Shown: piece after piece, positions 8,587 to 17,340 of the stretch
Numbering within the stretch: position 1 is the stretch's first letter
How the letters are laid out: the number at the start of each line of letters is the position of its first letter
Notes under the pieces: model-generated
Seen by the model: only the letters and a program-made list of their open reading frames with translations
What the model was told of the DNA's origin: nothing
Database searches by the model: none
Assembly (NCBI GenBank): GCA_024234875.1
Contig: JACKNM010000025.1
Coordinates: 1-64,000 of the forward strand
Reading direction: 5' to 3'
Length of the DNA stretch: 64,000 bases
Source: Ectothiorhodospiraceae bacterium
GTDB lineage: Bacteria; Pseudomonadota; Gammaproteobacteria; HK1
Program-made: the position numbers and the translations under genes

Positions 8587-9620
8587 TGGTCGACGCACCG
8601 CCTTCCGACCTTCGCGATGGTTGCTCGGTGGACGCGCCGCCCACGGCTCTCACCGCGGCGGCGGTCCACGCCGCCCGGCATGACATCCGTACCTGGGTCC
8701 GCCACACACCACTCGTCCCGTCGCCCTCTCTGTCAGAGCGCGTCGGCGCCCGCGTGTGGCTCAAGCTCGAGACGATGCAGGACATCGGAGCGTTCAAGAT
8801 CCGCGGTGCGGTGAACACGTTGCTGTCGCTCTCGGAGGATGAGCGGCGGCGGGGCGTGGTCACGGTCTCGACCGGTAACCACGGGCGGGCGGTGGCGACC
8901 GCTGCCTCGCGGCTCGGCGTGCGTGCCGTCGTCTGCATGTCCGAGCTGGTGCCGGAGGTGAAGCGCCTCGCGGTGGAGCGCACCGGCGCGGAGGTCCGGA
9001 TCGTCGGGCGGTCCCAGGACGAGGCGGAGGTCGAGGCGAATCGCCTGGTGGCCGAGGAGCACATGGTGCCGGTGCACCCGTTCGACGACCCGCGGGTGAT
9101 CGCGGGGCAGGGCACCATCGGGTTGGAGCTGCTCGAGGATCTGGGTCGGGTCGATCACCTGTACTGCGGCCTGTCCGGTGGCGGTCTCCTCGGGGGGATC
9201 GGGCTCGCGCTGAAGTCGGCGTCGTCGAGCACCCGCGTCGTGGGGGTGACCATGGAGCACGGCGCGGCCATGGCCGAGAGTCTGCGAGCCGGGCGCCCGG
9301 TGGCGGTGGAGGAGTTACCGACCCTCGCCGACAGTCTCGGCGGCGGCATCGGCCTCGACAATCGCTACACGTTCGACCTCGTTCGTCGGGTTCTCGACCA
9401 GCCGGTACTGGTGAGCGAGGCCGAGATCGCTGCCGCGATGCGGTTCCTGTTCCGCGAGGAGCGGTTGGTGGTCGAGGGCGGCGGGGCGGCGTGCGTGGCG
9501 CCACTGCTGCGGGAGCCGGCGCCGAGATTGGACGGGAACGTGGTCTGCGTCCTCAGTGGGCGCAACGTCGATCCCGACAAGTTCATGGCCGTGGTCGGGG
9601 AGAAGGCTCGGGCAAATTGA
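8586..9620 (+). CDS. eutB: PLP-dependent dehydratase, EutB-like
   Basis: This 344-residue fold-type-II PLP enzyme is of the serine/threonine dehydratase family. The PLP lysine lies in GAFKIRGA near residue 71, the asparagine loop in STGNHGRAVA, and the phosphate-binding glycine loop SGGGLLGG near residue 197. The late blocks VEELPTLADSLGGGIGLDNRYTF (residues about 240-260) and VLSGRNVD closely follow those of the hydroxyectoine-utilisation dehydratase EutB (TIGR02991, from memory). Related enzymes dehydrate beta-hydroxyaspartate (BhcB) or threonine. No other eut genes are nearby, so the substrate is open. ATG 8586 overlaps the preceding stop; ATG 8571 is an alternative. It could be co-transcribed with the lyase-like gene by chance of position. 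Confidence 0.78.
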   Translation: MVDAPPSDLRDGCSVDAPPTALTAAAVHAARHDIRTWVRHTPLVPSPSLSERVGARVWLKLETMQDIGAFKIRGAVNTLLSLSEDERRRGVVTVSTGNHGRAVATAASRLGVRAVVCMSELVPEVKRLAVERTGAEVRIVGRSQDEAEVEANRLVAEEHMVPVHPFDDPRVIAGQGTIGLELLEDLGRVDHLYCGLSGGGLLGGIGLALKSASSSTRVVGVTMEHGAAMAESLRAGRPVAVEELPTLADSLGGGIGLDNRYTFDLVRRVLDQPVLVSEAEIAAAMRFLFREERLVVEGGGAACVAPLLREPAPRLDGNVVCVLSGRNVDPDKFMAVVGEKARAN

Positions 9621-9635
9621 TTGCCTGCGCGCACC

Positions 9636-10643
9636 TCACCCCACCACCAGCACGATCTTCCCGATGTGCCCGCTCGCCTCCATCAGCGCGTGGGCGGCCG
9701 GGGCCTCGGTCAGGGGGAAGGTCGCGTGGACGTGGGGGCGCACCCGGCCGGCGGCGACGAGCGGCATCGCGTGGCGCTCGACCTCACGGCACAGCCGGCC
9801 CTTCTCGGCCACCGGGCGGGGGCGGAGGCGTGAGCCGGTGACGGTGAGGTGCTTGGCGTGGATGAGGCCGAAATCGGCCTCGACACGGCGTCCGAGCTCG
9901 AGCGCGAGGAAGACCAGCCGTCCCTCGTGACGGAGTAGCTCGAGCTCGGGCTGGATGTAGGGGCCGGCGACGATGTCGAGGATGACGTCGACGCCCTCGC
10001 CGCCGGTGAGCTCGAGCGCACGCGCCTTGAAGTCCTCGCGGCGGTAGTCGATGGCGAGGTCGGCCCCGAATCTCTCGCAGGCACGGCACTTCTCCGGCGT
10101 TCCGGCGGTGGCGATGACGCGCACGCCATGGGCCTTGGCGAGCTGGATCGCGGTGTGGCCGATGCCGCTGGTTCCGCCCTGGATCAGCGCCGTCTCGCCG
10201 GGCGCGAGGCGCCCGCGCTCGAAGAGGTTGGCCCACACGGTGCAGAAGGTTTCGGGCAGGCCGCCGGCGGCCGCGGTATCGAGGGCCTCGGGAACCGACA
10301 TGCACTGCACCGCCGGTGCGGCCACGTACTCGGCGTAGCCACCGCCGGAGAGCAGTGCGCAGACGCGTTCGCCGAGTCGGGGTCGCTCGACGCCGACGCC
10401 GCACGCCACCACCTCCCCGGCACACTCGAGACCGGGGATGTCGGACGTCCCCGGCGGCATCGGGTAGCGCCCCTCGCGCTGCTTGAGATCGGCGCCGTTG
10501 AGTCCGGCGGCGGCGACTCGGATCAGCACCTCGCCGGGGCCGATGCCGGGAACCGGCCGCTCGACCACCTCCAGGACCTCCGGGCCGCCGGGCTCGCGGG
10601 GGACGACGGCGCGCATGGTCGCGGGGATGGGTGTGGCGGTCAT
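9636..10643 (-). CDS. NAD(P)H quinone oxidoreductase, PIG3-like
   Basis: This 335-residue medium-chain dehydrogenase/reductase of the zinc-free quinone oxidoreductase branch is closest to the TP53I3/PIG3 type. It shows M-R-A-V-V-P at the start, a V-A-A-A-G-L-N-G-A-D segment, PGLECAGEV, the nucleotide-binding GGTSGIGHTAIQLA stretch and a C-terminal HIGKIVLVV block. The family reduces quinones with NADPH by one-electron transfer. It faces the eutB-like gene, with 15 bases between the two stop codons. On the minus strand it lies 60 bases after the stop of the ABC permease and could be transcribed with it, although no functional link is evident. Confidence 0.88.
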   Translation of the reverse strand: MTATPIPATMRAVVPREPGGPEVLEVVERPVPGIGPGEVLIRVAAAGLNGADLKQREGRYPMPPGTSDIPGLECAGEVVACGVGVERPRLGERVCALLSGGGYAEYVAAPAVQCMSVPEALDTAAAGGLPETFCTVWANLFERGRLAPGETALIQGGTSGIGHTAIQLAKAHGVRVIATAGTPEKCRACERFGADLAIDYRREDFKARALELTGGEGVDVILDIVAGPYIQPELELLRHEGRLVFLALELGRRVEADFGLIHAKHLTVTGSRLRPRPVAEKGRLCREVERHAMPLVAAGRVRPHVHATFPLTEAPAAHALMEASGHIGKIVLVVG

Positions 10644-10703
10644 GGAGCTGTCTCGTCGTTGTGGGCGTGCGTCGGGGGCAGGCTCCGATCCGCCCTCGGG
10701 CGG

Positions 10704-12797
10704 TCAGACCTCGCCGTGCCGCTCGAGGTGCCAGCGCATCAGGCGCTCGCCCGCGAATGCGACGACAGTGGTGACGATCAGGCACTCGGCGCCGACCGCC
10801 ACCAGCTCTGGCGTGAGACCGACGCGTAGCCCGTCGAGAAGCTCGAGCGAGAGAGTGCGGAAGCGCTCGGGGGCCAGGAACACCGGCAACACCACGTCGT
10901 TGAAGGAGATGACGAACGCGGCGAGGAACGCGCCGGCAAGCCCGGGCGCGATCAACGGCAGCGTGGTCGTGCGCAGCGCGAGCCGCGGTGGCGCGCCGAG
11001 GCTGAGTGCCGCCTGCTCGACGCGTCGGCCGGTGGCGGTCAACGCACTCCAGGCGATGAGCAGGGCGGCGGGGACGCCGAGCGTTGCGTGCCCGGCCGCG
11101 AGCACCCAGAAGCTCTCGCTCCGGTTGCCGGCCCCGGTCGCGAGATAGAGGGCCAGCGCATAGATCGTCGAGGGCACCGCGAGCGGCAGGCACAGCACCA
11201 GGGCGAGCCGGTACCGCCCCTGGATGTCGACCCGATGCAGCGCGAGCGCCGCACTGGCACCGAGCGCGGTGGCGAGGAGGGCGGCGACCACCGCGAGTCC
11301 GACGCTCTGCCCGAACCGTGGCAGCCAGCGCGCGGTGTCGACCAGGGTGGACAGCGGGCCGAGCGAGATCCCCTCGGGCGGGAACGAGACGTGCTCGCCG
11401 CCCGCGAACGCGTGCACCACCGTCATCACCAGCGGGGCGCTCATCACCGCGACCACGCCGAACGCGAGCACCCGCACCAGCCGCCCCGCGCCCCCGGGAT
11501 GGACCCAGGCCTGGTCTCCGCCGACGCTCGCGCCGGGCAACGCCCGACGCCAGGCCGAGAGGTAGCGCAGGCAGAGCACGAGCGGAATCATCGCCAGCAG
11601 CATCGTCCAAATTGCCAGCGCGGCGGCCGCGTTCGGGTTCGCGACCTTGTCCACCACGTCGAACAGCACCACCGAGAGCGGTGCGTCGTTGGCCCGCGCG
11701 AGCAGCAAGGGGGTGGTGTAGAGGCCGGTGGCGAGGATGTAGGTCACCGCCGCGCCGAGCGCGACCGCCGGTAACACCTGAGGGAGATGGGCGCTCAGGA
11801 AGGCCTGCACCGGCGGGGCGCCGAGGGACTGCGCGGCCTGGAGATAGCGCGGGGACAGCCGGCGCAGCCCGACGTAGCAAGGCAGCGCGGCGAACGGCAC
11901 CAGTGCGGTGGCGGCGGCGAGCAGCAGGCCGGTGCGCGACGGGACCAGGACCATGGCATCGGCGCTGGCACCGAGGTCGCGCATCACGGTCGCGAGCACC
12001 CCCTGGCGCCCGAGCATCACCACCCAGCCCAGAGTGCGCACCAGCGCACCGGCCCAGGCCGGGATGAGCAGGAGCATCATGAGCCAGCGGCCGGGTACGT
12101 GCTCGAGATGGGCGAGGAAGTGGGCGACGGGGTAGGCGAGCGCCATCGCCAGCGCGGTGACCGCGGTGGCGAAGAGCATCGTGCGTGCGAGCAGCCCGAG
12201 GTTGCCGCGCCGGCTCGGCGGGTTGGCCTCGATGGTGGCGTCGGGGCCGAGGCCGGCATCGAGCGCTCCGGCCAGGTAGTGGATGGTGAGCGGTGCCGCG
12301 ACCCGACGCAGCACGCGCCAGGTCGAGATCGAGGCCCACTCGGCGTTGAACTCGACGAACCAGCGCTTCACCTCGGGCACGACGCCGTCCGGATAGGCCT
12401 CGGCGGTGCGCGAGACCAGCAGCCAGACCTGCCGGTCCTGCTGGCTCAGGCTCTTGAGCGCCGCGTTCAGGGTCTCCGCCCGGCGGTGCGTGAGCAACTC
12501 GTCGGCGAGGATGCGGAACGCCTCCTCACCGGGAACCTCCTCGAGGTCGGCGCGCAGCGCGTCGACGAATCGCGGGAGTTGGCGCTCGAGATCCCGGTTC
12601 TCGACCGCGACTCGGGCGAGTGTGAGCAGCGGCACCACGAACGCGATCACCAGGAACGCGAGCAGCGGCACCGCGAGCCACACCGGGCCCAGGCCGCGCA
12701 GCGGCTCCAGTCGGCGGCTCAGGAGCCGCCGCAGCAGGCGCCAGCGGACCCGAGTCGCGTGCAGCGAGCCGTGGTCAGGGGAGTGGCCGGAGGGCAC
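10704..12797 (-). CDS. Fused double permease of polyamine-type ABC importer
   Basis: This protein of about 697 residues combines two permease halves. Each half carries a cytoplasmic EAA-type loop (A-A-Q-S-L-G-A-P-P-V in the first, A-A-L-S-L-G-A-P-P-R in the second) followed by hydrophobic segments, so a PotB-like and a PotC-like unit are joined. A polar insertion of about 140 residues after the first membrane segment probably lies in the periplasm. The open frame extends further upstream inside the ATPase gene, but those residues are low-complexity antisense-type sequence. I take GTG 12797, which overlaps the ATPase stop by 23 bases; the exact start is uncertain. With the ATPase it forms an importer for a polyamine or similar cation. 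No binding protein is adjacent. Confidence 0.8.
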   Translation of the reverse strand: MPSGHSPDHGSLHATRVRWRLLRRLLSRRLEPLRGLGPVWLAVPLLAFLVIAFVVPLLTLARVAVENRDLERQLPRFVDALRADLEEVPGEEAFRILADELLTHRRAETLNAALKSLSQQDRQVWLLVSRTAEAYPDGVVPEVKRWFVEFNAEWASISTWRVLRRVAAPLTIHYLAGALDAGLGPDATIEANPPSRRGNLGLLARTMLFATAVTALAMALAYPVAHFLAHLEHVPGRWLMMLLLIPAWAGALVRTLGWVVMLGRQGVLATVMRDLGASADAMVLVPSRTGLLLAAATALVPFAALPCYVGLRRLSPRYLQAAQSLGAPPVQAFLSAHLPQVLPAVALGAAVTYILATGLYTTPLLLARANDAPLSVVLFDVVDKVANPNAAAALAIWTMLLAMIPLVLCLRYLSAWRRALPGASVGGDQAWVHPGGAGRLVRVLAFGVVAVMSAPLVMTVVHAFAGGEHVSFPPEGISLGPLSTLVDTARWLPRFGQSVGLAVVAALLATALGASAALALHRVDIQGRYRLALVLCLPLAVPSTIYALALYLATGAGNRSESFWVLAAGHATLGVPAALLIAWSALTATGRRVEQAALSLGAPPRLALRTTTLPLIAPGLAGAFLAAFVISFNDVVLPVFLAPERFRTLSLELLDGLRVGLTPELVAVGAECLIVTTVVAFAGERLMRWHLERHGEV

Positions 12798-13884
12798 GGC
12801 AGTGCTCGATCGACCAGGCCGCCTCGGCCTGGGAGCCGGGCTCGGGTGGCTCGGTGTCGCCCGGGGGTTGGCGAGTGGCGAGGGTGGCGCCGCCCGGGAG
12901 GCGGACGTCGATGAGTCGCCAGGGACCCTCGCGCCGCACCGACTGCACGGTGACGGTGAACCGGTTGCCGAAGCGGCCGTGCGCGGGGTTGACCACGATG
13001 CGCTCGGGCCGCAGCCAGATGCTCGCCCGTGCCCCCACGCCGGTGACGTCCACCGCCTGCGCCTGGACCGTCTCGCCGGAGTCGAGCGCCACCTCGCAGC
13101 GGCCGTCGGGCTGGTGCGAGCGCATGGTGCCGGGGAGGAAGTTGCTCTCGCCGACGAACCGGGCGACGAATGCGTCGCTCGGGCTGTCGTAGACGTCGGA
13201 CGGCGTCCCGACCTGACGCAGGCGGCCGTCGACGATGATCGCGACGCGGTCGGAGACGGTGAGCGCGTCGGACTGATCGTGGGTGACGAAGAGCACGGTG
13301 ATGCCGAGCGCCTCGTGCAGCCGGCGGATGTCTTGCAGCAGGCGCTTGCGCACCGACCGGTCGAGGGAGCCGAGTGGCTCGTCGAGGAGCAGCATGCTCG
13401 GCTCGAACACCAGAGCGCGGGCGAGCGCGACGCGTTGCTGCTGGCCGACGGTGAGCTGGTGCGGTCGCCGGCTCTGGAGGTCGGGCAGACGCACCCGCTC
13501 GAGCATGTCACGGGCGAGGCGCAGCGCGTCGGCCGGTGCCTGTCCCCGCATCCGCAATGGGTAGGCGACGTTCTCGACCGCGCTCAGGTGCGGAAAGAGG
13601 CCGAGATCCTGGAACACGACCCCGAGCCCGCGTCGATACGGCGGCACGCCGACGAGGGACTTGCCGTCGAGGAGGATGTCGCCGCTGGTCGGATTCTCGA
13701 AGCCAGCGACGAGCATCAGGGCGGTCGTCTTGCCGGAGCCGGAGGGACCGAGCAGGGTCAGGAACTCGCCACGGTCGATCGCGAGATCAAGGCCCTGCAG
13801 CGTGTGCGGGCGGCCGGGGTAGGACTTGTGGACGTCCACCATCCGCAGCCGCGCGCGGTCGACCTTGTCGGCGGGCGTGCTCAC
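12775..13884 (-). CDS. ABC ATPase, spermidine/putrescine type
   Basis: This cytoplasmic ATPase of about 369 residues energises the fused permease encoded just downstream. Walker A is GPSGSGKT, the Q-loop region is VVFQDLGLFPHL, the signature LTVGQQQRVALARAL and Walker B MLLLDEPLGSLD. About 120 further residues form a TOBE-like regulatory domain, as in PotA and FbpC. The open frame could begin at ATG 14088, but the first 68 codons give a Pro/Arg/Ser-rich tail and a good promoter lies across that ATG. GTG 13884 (STPADKVDRAR) is therefore preferred; ATG before VDVHKSY is an alternative. The substrate cannot be fixed from the ATPase. Confidence 0.85.
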   Translation of the reverse strand: MSTPADKVDRARLRMVDVHKSYPGRPHTLQGLDLAIDRGEFLTLLGPSGSGKTTALMLVAGFENPTSGDILLDGKSLVGVPPYRRGLGVVFQDLGLFPHLSAVENVAYPLRMRGQAPADALRLARDMLERVRLPDLQSRRPHQLTVGQQQRVALARALVFEPSMLLLDEPLGSLDRSVRKRLLQDIRRLHEALGITVLFVTHDQSDALTVSDRVAIIVDGRLRQVGTPSDVYDSPSDAFVARFVGESNFLPGTMRSHQPDGRCEVALDSGETVQAQAVDVTGVGARASIWLRPERIVVNPAHGRFGNRFTVTVQSVRREGPWRLIDVRLPGGATLATRQPPGDTEPPEPGSQAEAAWSIEHCRALRPLP

Positions 13885-14087
13885 GTCGAACGACCGCGAC
13901 TCGGGTGGTTGCGAGGCGCCGGCCCGGCTCGGACCGCGAGACGACTTCCGCTCGACTGGACCCCCACGCCCTCGCTGCGCGTGCTCATCGTTGCTCCGGG
14001 CGTTCGGGAAAGTGGGCCGCCGACCCCCAGGTGGCCGCGCGACGCTCGTCTCGGCACACCGGACCCGCGCGCCCGGTGCAACGTGCA

Positions 14088-14116
14088 TGTGTACTGCGCG
14101 GGCGATCGAGTGTCAA
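14088..14116 (-). promoter_or_regulatory. Candidate sigma-70 promoter for ABC transporter
   Basis: On the minus strand a perfect -35 TTGACA (14116-14111) is followed after 17 bases by TACACA (14093-14088). It would start transcription near 14081, upstream of the ATPase and fused permease. The -10 box covers the distal ATG at 14088, which argues for an internal translation start. The leader to GTG 13884 would be about 200 bases. Confidence 0.45.
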
Positions 14117-14274
14117 ACGCGGCCGACGATTCGGATCATCTCGACGCCGATTCGCATTCGAACCCGCACCGCGCGTCTCCCAGCCACTCGCGGCCGGGGG
14201 TGGCACGACGTTCCCCGGGTTTCGCCCCTCGACAGGTTCGGGACATCGCTGGCCCACCTGCGGCTGCGGACTCC

Positions 14275-14677
14275 TAGCCCGACGAAGCGCCGCGAGTCTG
14301 GGACGCCCGCGAAGCGCGGCCGGGCGGCGCGACGCCTTCGGTTTCGCCTGCTCCACCCGGGCTACGCGGGTCTGCAAGCTCCGGACGAAGCGCCAGCGCA
14401 GTTGGGACGCCGCGCAAGCGCGCCGGGTGGCACTACGTTCGGTTTCGCTCCGCCCACCCGCCACCTGACTCCGTAGCCCGGACGAAGGCCAGCGAGTCGG
14501 ATCGCGCCGCGCAGCGCATGGTGAAGGTATGCCGTTCGGGTGCCTGGCTCCACCCGGGCCACGCGGACCCGTAGCCCGGACGAAGCGCCAGCGCAGTCCG
14601 GGTCGCCGCGCAAAGCGTGGTCGGGGGTGGCGCGGAAGCCCCTGGGCAGCGCTGCGCTCCACCCGGGCTACGCGGGT
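14275..14677. repeat. Four tandem ~100-bp imperfect palindromes
   Basis: Four head-to-tail units of about 95-107 bp occupy 14275-14371, 14379-14471, 14473-14567 and 14571-14677. Each begins with a variant of gtagcccggacgaagcg and most end with ctccacccgggctacgcgg, so the unit ends are inverted repeats (TAGCCCGG / CCGGGCTA) and each unit can fold on itself. Copy 2 is the most decayed. Inner words such as cgccagcgcagt and ttcggtttcgc recur. Such GTAGCCCGGA palindromes are a known dispersed intergenic repeat type in proteobacteria. The last copy runs into the 3' end of the AAA+ ATPase gene and supplies its stop codon. Between 14117 and 14274 I see no gene. Confidence 0.8.
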
Positions 14678-16143
14678 ACGGTGCGTTCGGCTGCCCAGGC
14701 GCGCAGGCTCGCGATTCGTTCGGCCATCACCACCGAGAGCGGGCGGGTGGCCTCGATCTCGGCTGCGAGCAGCGCGCCGTCGAACGGCTGGTCTGCGGCA
14801 TAGGAGGCGTAGAGGGCCGCCACCACCGCCTGCTCGATCTCGGCTCCGGAGAAGCCCTCGCAGGCCTGCGCGGCCGCCTCGAGGTCGACAGTCGTCGGGT
14901 CGATTCGTCGTCGCTCGAGATGGATGGCGAGGACGGCGCGGCGGGTCTCCGGATCCGGCAGGTCGACGAAGAAGATCTCGTCGAAGCGGCCCTTGCGCAT
15001 GAGCTCCGGGGGCAGGGCACCGATGTCGTTCGCGGTCGCGACGACGAACACCCGCGCCTGGCGCTCCGCCATCCAGGTGAGCAGGGTGCCGAGGATCCGC
15101 CGCGACGTCCCGGAGTCGGAGTCGTCGGTCGAGATGCCCTTCTCGATCTCGTCGACCCAGAGCACGCACGGCGCCATCACCTCGGCCTGGCGGAGCGAGG
15201 TACGCAGATTGCGCTCGGTCTCGCCGTGATACTTGTTGTAGAGGGTGCCGAAGTCGAGACGCAGCAGCGGCACGTTCCAGGTGCCGGCGACCGCCTTCGC
15301 GGCCAGACTCTTGCCGCAGCCCTGGACGCCGAGCAACAGCACCCCGCGCGGCGCGTCGAGACCGGGTCGGCGCACGCGGCCGGAGAACACCGGCTCTCGC
15401 AGCTCCAGCCAGCGCTTGAGCCGGGTGAGCCCCGCCACCTGCGCGAAGCGCGCGGTGTCGTACTCGAACGACAGCACCCCGTCCTGGCCGAGGAGGTCGA
15501 ACTTCGCCTTCATGATCTCCGGCAGATCGTCCTCGTCGAGCGCGCCGTCGTCCTCGATCGCGCCGCGAGCCAGCCGGCGCACGTCCTGCTCGGGCAGCCC
15601 GAGCAGGCTGTCGACCAGACGGTCGAGCATCTCGCGGCTGGTGCGCACGTTCTGACCACGGTTGACCCGCGACCAGTGGGTCGCCTGCTCGCGCACGATC
15701 ATGTGCACCGCCTCGCGCCCCGGCAGCGACAGCTCGAAGCGGCGGCTCAACCGCTCCAGCTCGGGCGGCAGGTCGACCTCGTGCGAGACCAGGGCGATGC
15801 GGTGCGCGACCCGCTCGTGCCTCAGCGCGATCTCGCGCAGATAGCGCACGTGCACCGGGTCACGCAGATAGGGATGGAAGTCGGTGAGCACGTACAGCCC
15901 GGGATAGCGAGTGTCCTGGATGCGCGACAGTGCATCCTGCGGCTCCGGGGCGATCGGGTCGTCAGTGATCTTCTCGCCGTCGCGGCACAGCCCGCTGGTC
16001 ACCGACCAGGTGTAGAAGTGGACGTCGAGGCGCTCGGCCGCCTTGGCCAGCAGCCGCACCGCACGAGTCTCCTCGTGGGTCTCGACCACCAGCAACGGCA
16101 CGCCGCTGCGCAGCAGCACCTCGAGGTCGTGCAGATCCTTCAC
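14668..16143 (-). CDS. AAA+ ATPase, Ycf46-like
   Basis: This 491-residue protein has an N-terminal domain of about 220 residues and a classic AAA module. Walker A GVQGCGKS lies at residues 272-279 and Walker B VLWVDEIEKG near 328-337. A sensor-1 ATANDIGALPPELMRKGRFDE block with the arginine finger follows, then the helical lid G-F-S-G-A-E-I-E-Q-A-V. The N-terminal pattern (L-L-R-S-G-V-P-L-L-V-V-E-T, then YVLTDFHPYL) is that of the Ycf46 family of bacterial and plastid AAA proteins, whose role is poorly known (a link to photosynthesis or CO2 response has been reported in cyanobacteria). The start is GTG with GGGGGAAG about 7 bases upstream. The stop codon lies inside a palindromic repeat. Confidence 0.85.
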   Translation of the reverse strand: MKDLHDLEVLLRSGVPLLVVETHEETRAVRLLAKAAERLDVHFYTWSVTSGLCRDGEKITDDPIAPEPQDALSRIQDTRYPGLYVLTDFHPYLRDPVHVRYLREIALRHERVAHRIALVSHEVDLPPELERLSRRFELSLPGREAVHMIVREQATHWSRVNRGQNVRTSREMLDRLVDSLLGLPEQDVRRLARGAIEDDGALDEDDLPEIMKAKFDLLGQDGVLSFEYDTARFAQVAGLTRLKRWLELREPVFSGRVRRPGLDAPRGVLLLGVQGCGKSLAAKAVAGTWNVPLLRLDFGTLYNKYHGETERNLRTSLRQAEVMAPCVLWVDEIEKGISTDDSDSGTSRRILGTLLTWMAERQARVFVVATANDIGALPPELMRKGRFDEIFFVDLPDPETRRAVLAIHLERRRIDPTTVDLEAAAQACEGFSGAEIEQAVVAALYASYAADQPFDGALLAAEIEATRPLSVVMAERIASLRAWAAERTVPA

Positions 16144-16349
16144 GCGCTTGCTTCCCCCGACACCGTCGCGACGTGCAACCCGAATGGTAGCCCATGGCGC
16201 CGGTCGCCCCGGCGCCAGGACCGATCATCGGCACCGTCGCCGCCACGCTTCAGAGCGAGCAGCAGACCGCATTCCGCCGAAGCGACGGCCGGGCCGTCGC
16301 CGGACCCGTGGGGCGTCGGCGAGGAGTCGTCGGGGACCGCCGTCGGGTC

Positions 16350-16383
16350 GGGGACAGGCACCGCGTTCGCGGAGCCAGTCCCC
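16350..16383. repeat. 34-bp intergenic palindrome (family GGGGACTGGC)
   Basis: Two 16-base arms (GGGGACAGGCACCGCG and CGCGGAGCCAGTCCCC) flank TT and pair with two mismatches. It lies about 50 bases after the stop of the minus-strand oxygenase gene. Related palindromes occur at 22356-22390, 36178-36212 and, more weakly, 49346-49375, each close to a gene's 3' end, so it may act as a 3'-end hairpin. The rest of 16144-16433 shows no gene. Confidence 0.7.
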
Positions 16384-16433
16384 GGTGGGGCTTCGGCGGC
16401 GTGTCGTCGGGGCCTGACGCTCTCGGGGGGCGG

Positions 16434-17279
16434 TCAGGCCGGCTGGGTGTCCATCACCGTGGTGCGGTGCATGTGCCGCGGGCCGTCGTCGGGGCTGAAG
16501 TCGGGGACCGCGCGATGCATCGTGCAGCGGTTGTCCCACATCAGCACGTCGCCCGCGCTCCAGCGGTGTCGGTAGACGTACTCCGGGCGGTCCATGTGTG
16601 CGAAGAGCATGGCGAGGAGGGCGTCGCTCTCCTCGCGGCGCAACCCCTCGATGTGGGTGGTGAAGCCCGGGTTCACATACAGGCAGTGTCTGCCGGTGTC
16701 GGCGTGCACCCGCACGACCGGCTGGGACACCGGCGGCAGGTCGGTTTGCACGTCGCCGGCGCCGAAGCTCGAGAACAGACGGAACACGTATCGGAAGTCG
16801 TGCACCGCCCGGCGCTCGGCGAGGAACTCGCGCATCGGCTCGGACAGGCCCTTCCAGGCACGGTGGGTGTTGCAGAAGAGCGTGTCGCCGCCGAGGCGCG
16901 GAACCTCCAGCGCGTACAGGATCGAGCAGAGCGACGGTGGGCTCAGGTAGCAGAGGTCCGAATGCCAGTAGCGACCGGCCTGGTCGTTGCCGAGCGCCTC
17001 GCCAGCCGGCCCCCGCTTCGTCGACACCCGGTAGATCTCCGGATACCCGGGGAGGAGGAACTTGCCGAGGGTGTGACGCTCGAGAGGACCGAGGCGCCGG
17101 CTGAACGCGATCTGTGCCTCGGGAGAAAGGTGCTGCCGTTTGAAGACCAGCAGTCCCCCCGCCTCGTGCCAGGCGCGGAGCACCGCGGCCAGGGTCTGAT
17201 CGTCGATGTCGGCGCCGAGGTCCAGGCCCTCGATGGTGGCGCCCATGACGGGCGAGAGTGGGGTGACGGTGAACGGCAT
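16434..17279 (-). CDS. TauD/TfdA-family Fe(II)/2-oxoglutarate dioxygenase
   Basis: This 281-residue enzyme has the complete facial triad of the TauD/TfdA family: His106 and Asp108 in WHSDLCY and His255 in CTMHRAVPDF, with the 2-oxoglutarate-binding Arg in the H-R-T-T-V block near 272. The family hydroxylates a carbon next to a sulfonate, ether or sulfate ester, which releases sulfite or sulfate. The N-terminus V-T-P-L-S-P-V-M-G-A-T-I-E-G is typical. ATG 17279 is preceded by GAGGGA; longer open frames upstream run through a basic, unconserved stretch. The next gene upstream is a sulfotransferase on the same strand, and a sulfonate-type ABC importer lies 7 kb away, so an organosulfur substrate is likely but unproven. 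Confidence 0.88.
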   Translation of the reverse strand: MPFTVTPLSPVMGATIEGLDLGADIDDQTLAAVLRAWHEAGGLLVFKRQHLSPEAQIAFSRRLGPLERHTLGKFLLPGYPEIYRVSTKRGPAGEALGNDQAGRYWHSDLCYLSPPSLCSILYALEVPRLGGDTLFCNTHRAWKGLSEPMREFLAERRAVHDFRYVFRLFSSFGAGDVQTDLPPVSQPVVRVHADTGRHCLYVNPGFTTHIEGLRREESDALLAMLFAHMDRPEYVYRHRWSAGDVLMWDNRCTMHRAVPDFSPDDGPRHMHRTTVMDTQPA

Positions 17280-17340
17280 CGGGATCCCTCGTCGTGGGCA
17301 CGGTGTCTCGGGGCAAATCTCTCCCCCGGCGCCCGGGTCG

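Noticed and set aside
12798..13511. Upstream extension of the fused-permease frame
   Set aside because: It lies in another frame of the ATPase gene and reads as Ser/Arg/Pro-rich low-complexity sequence.
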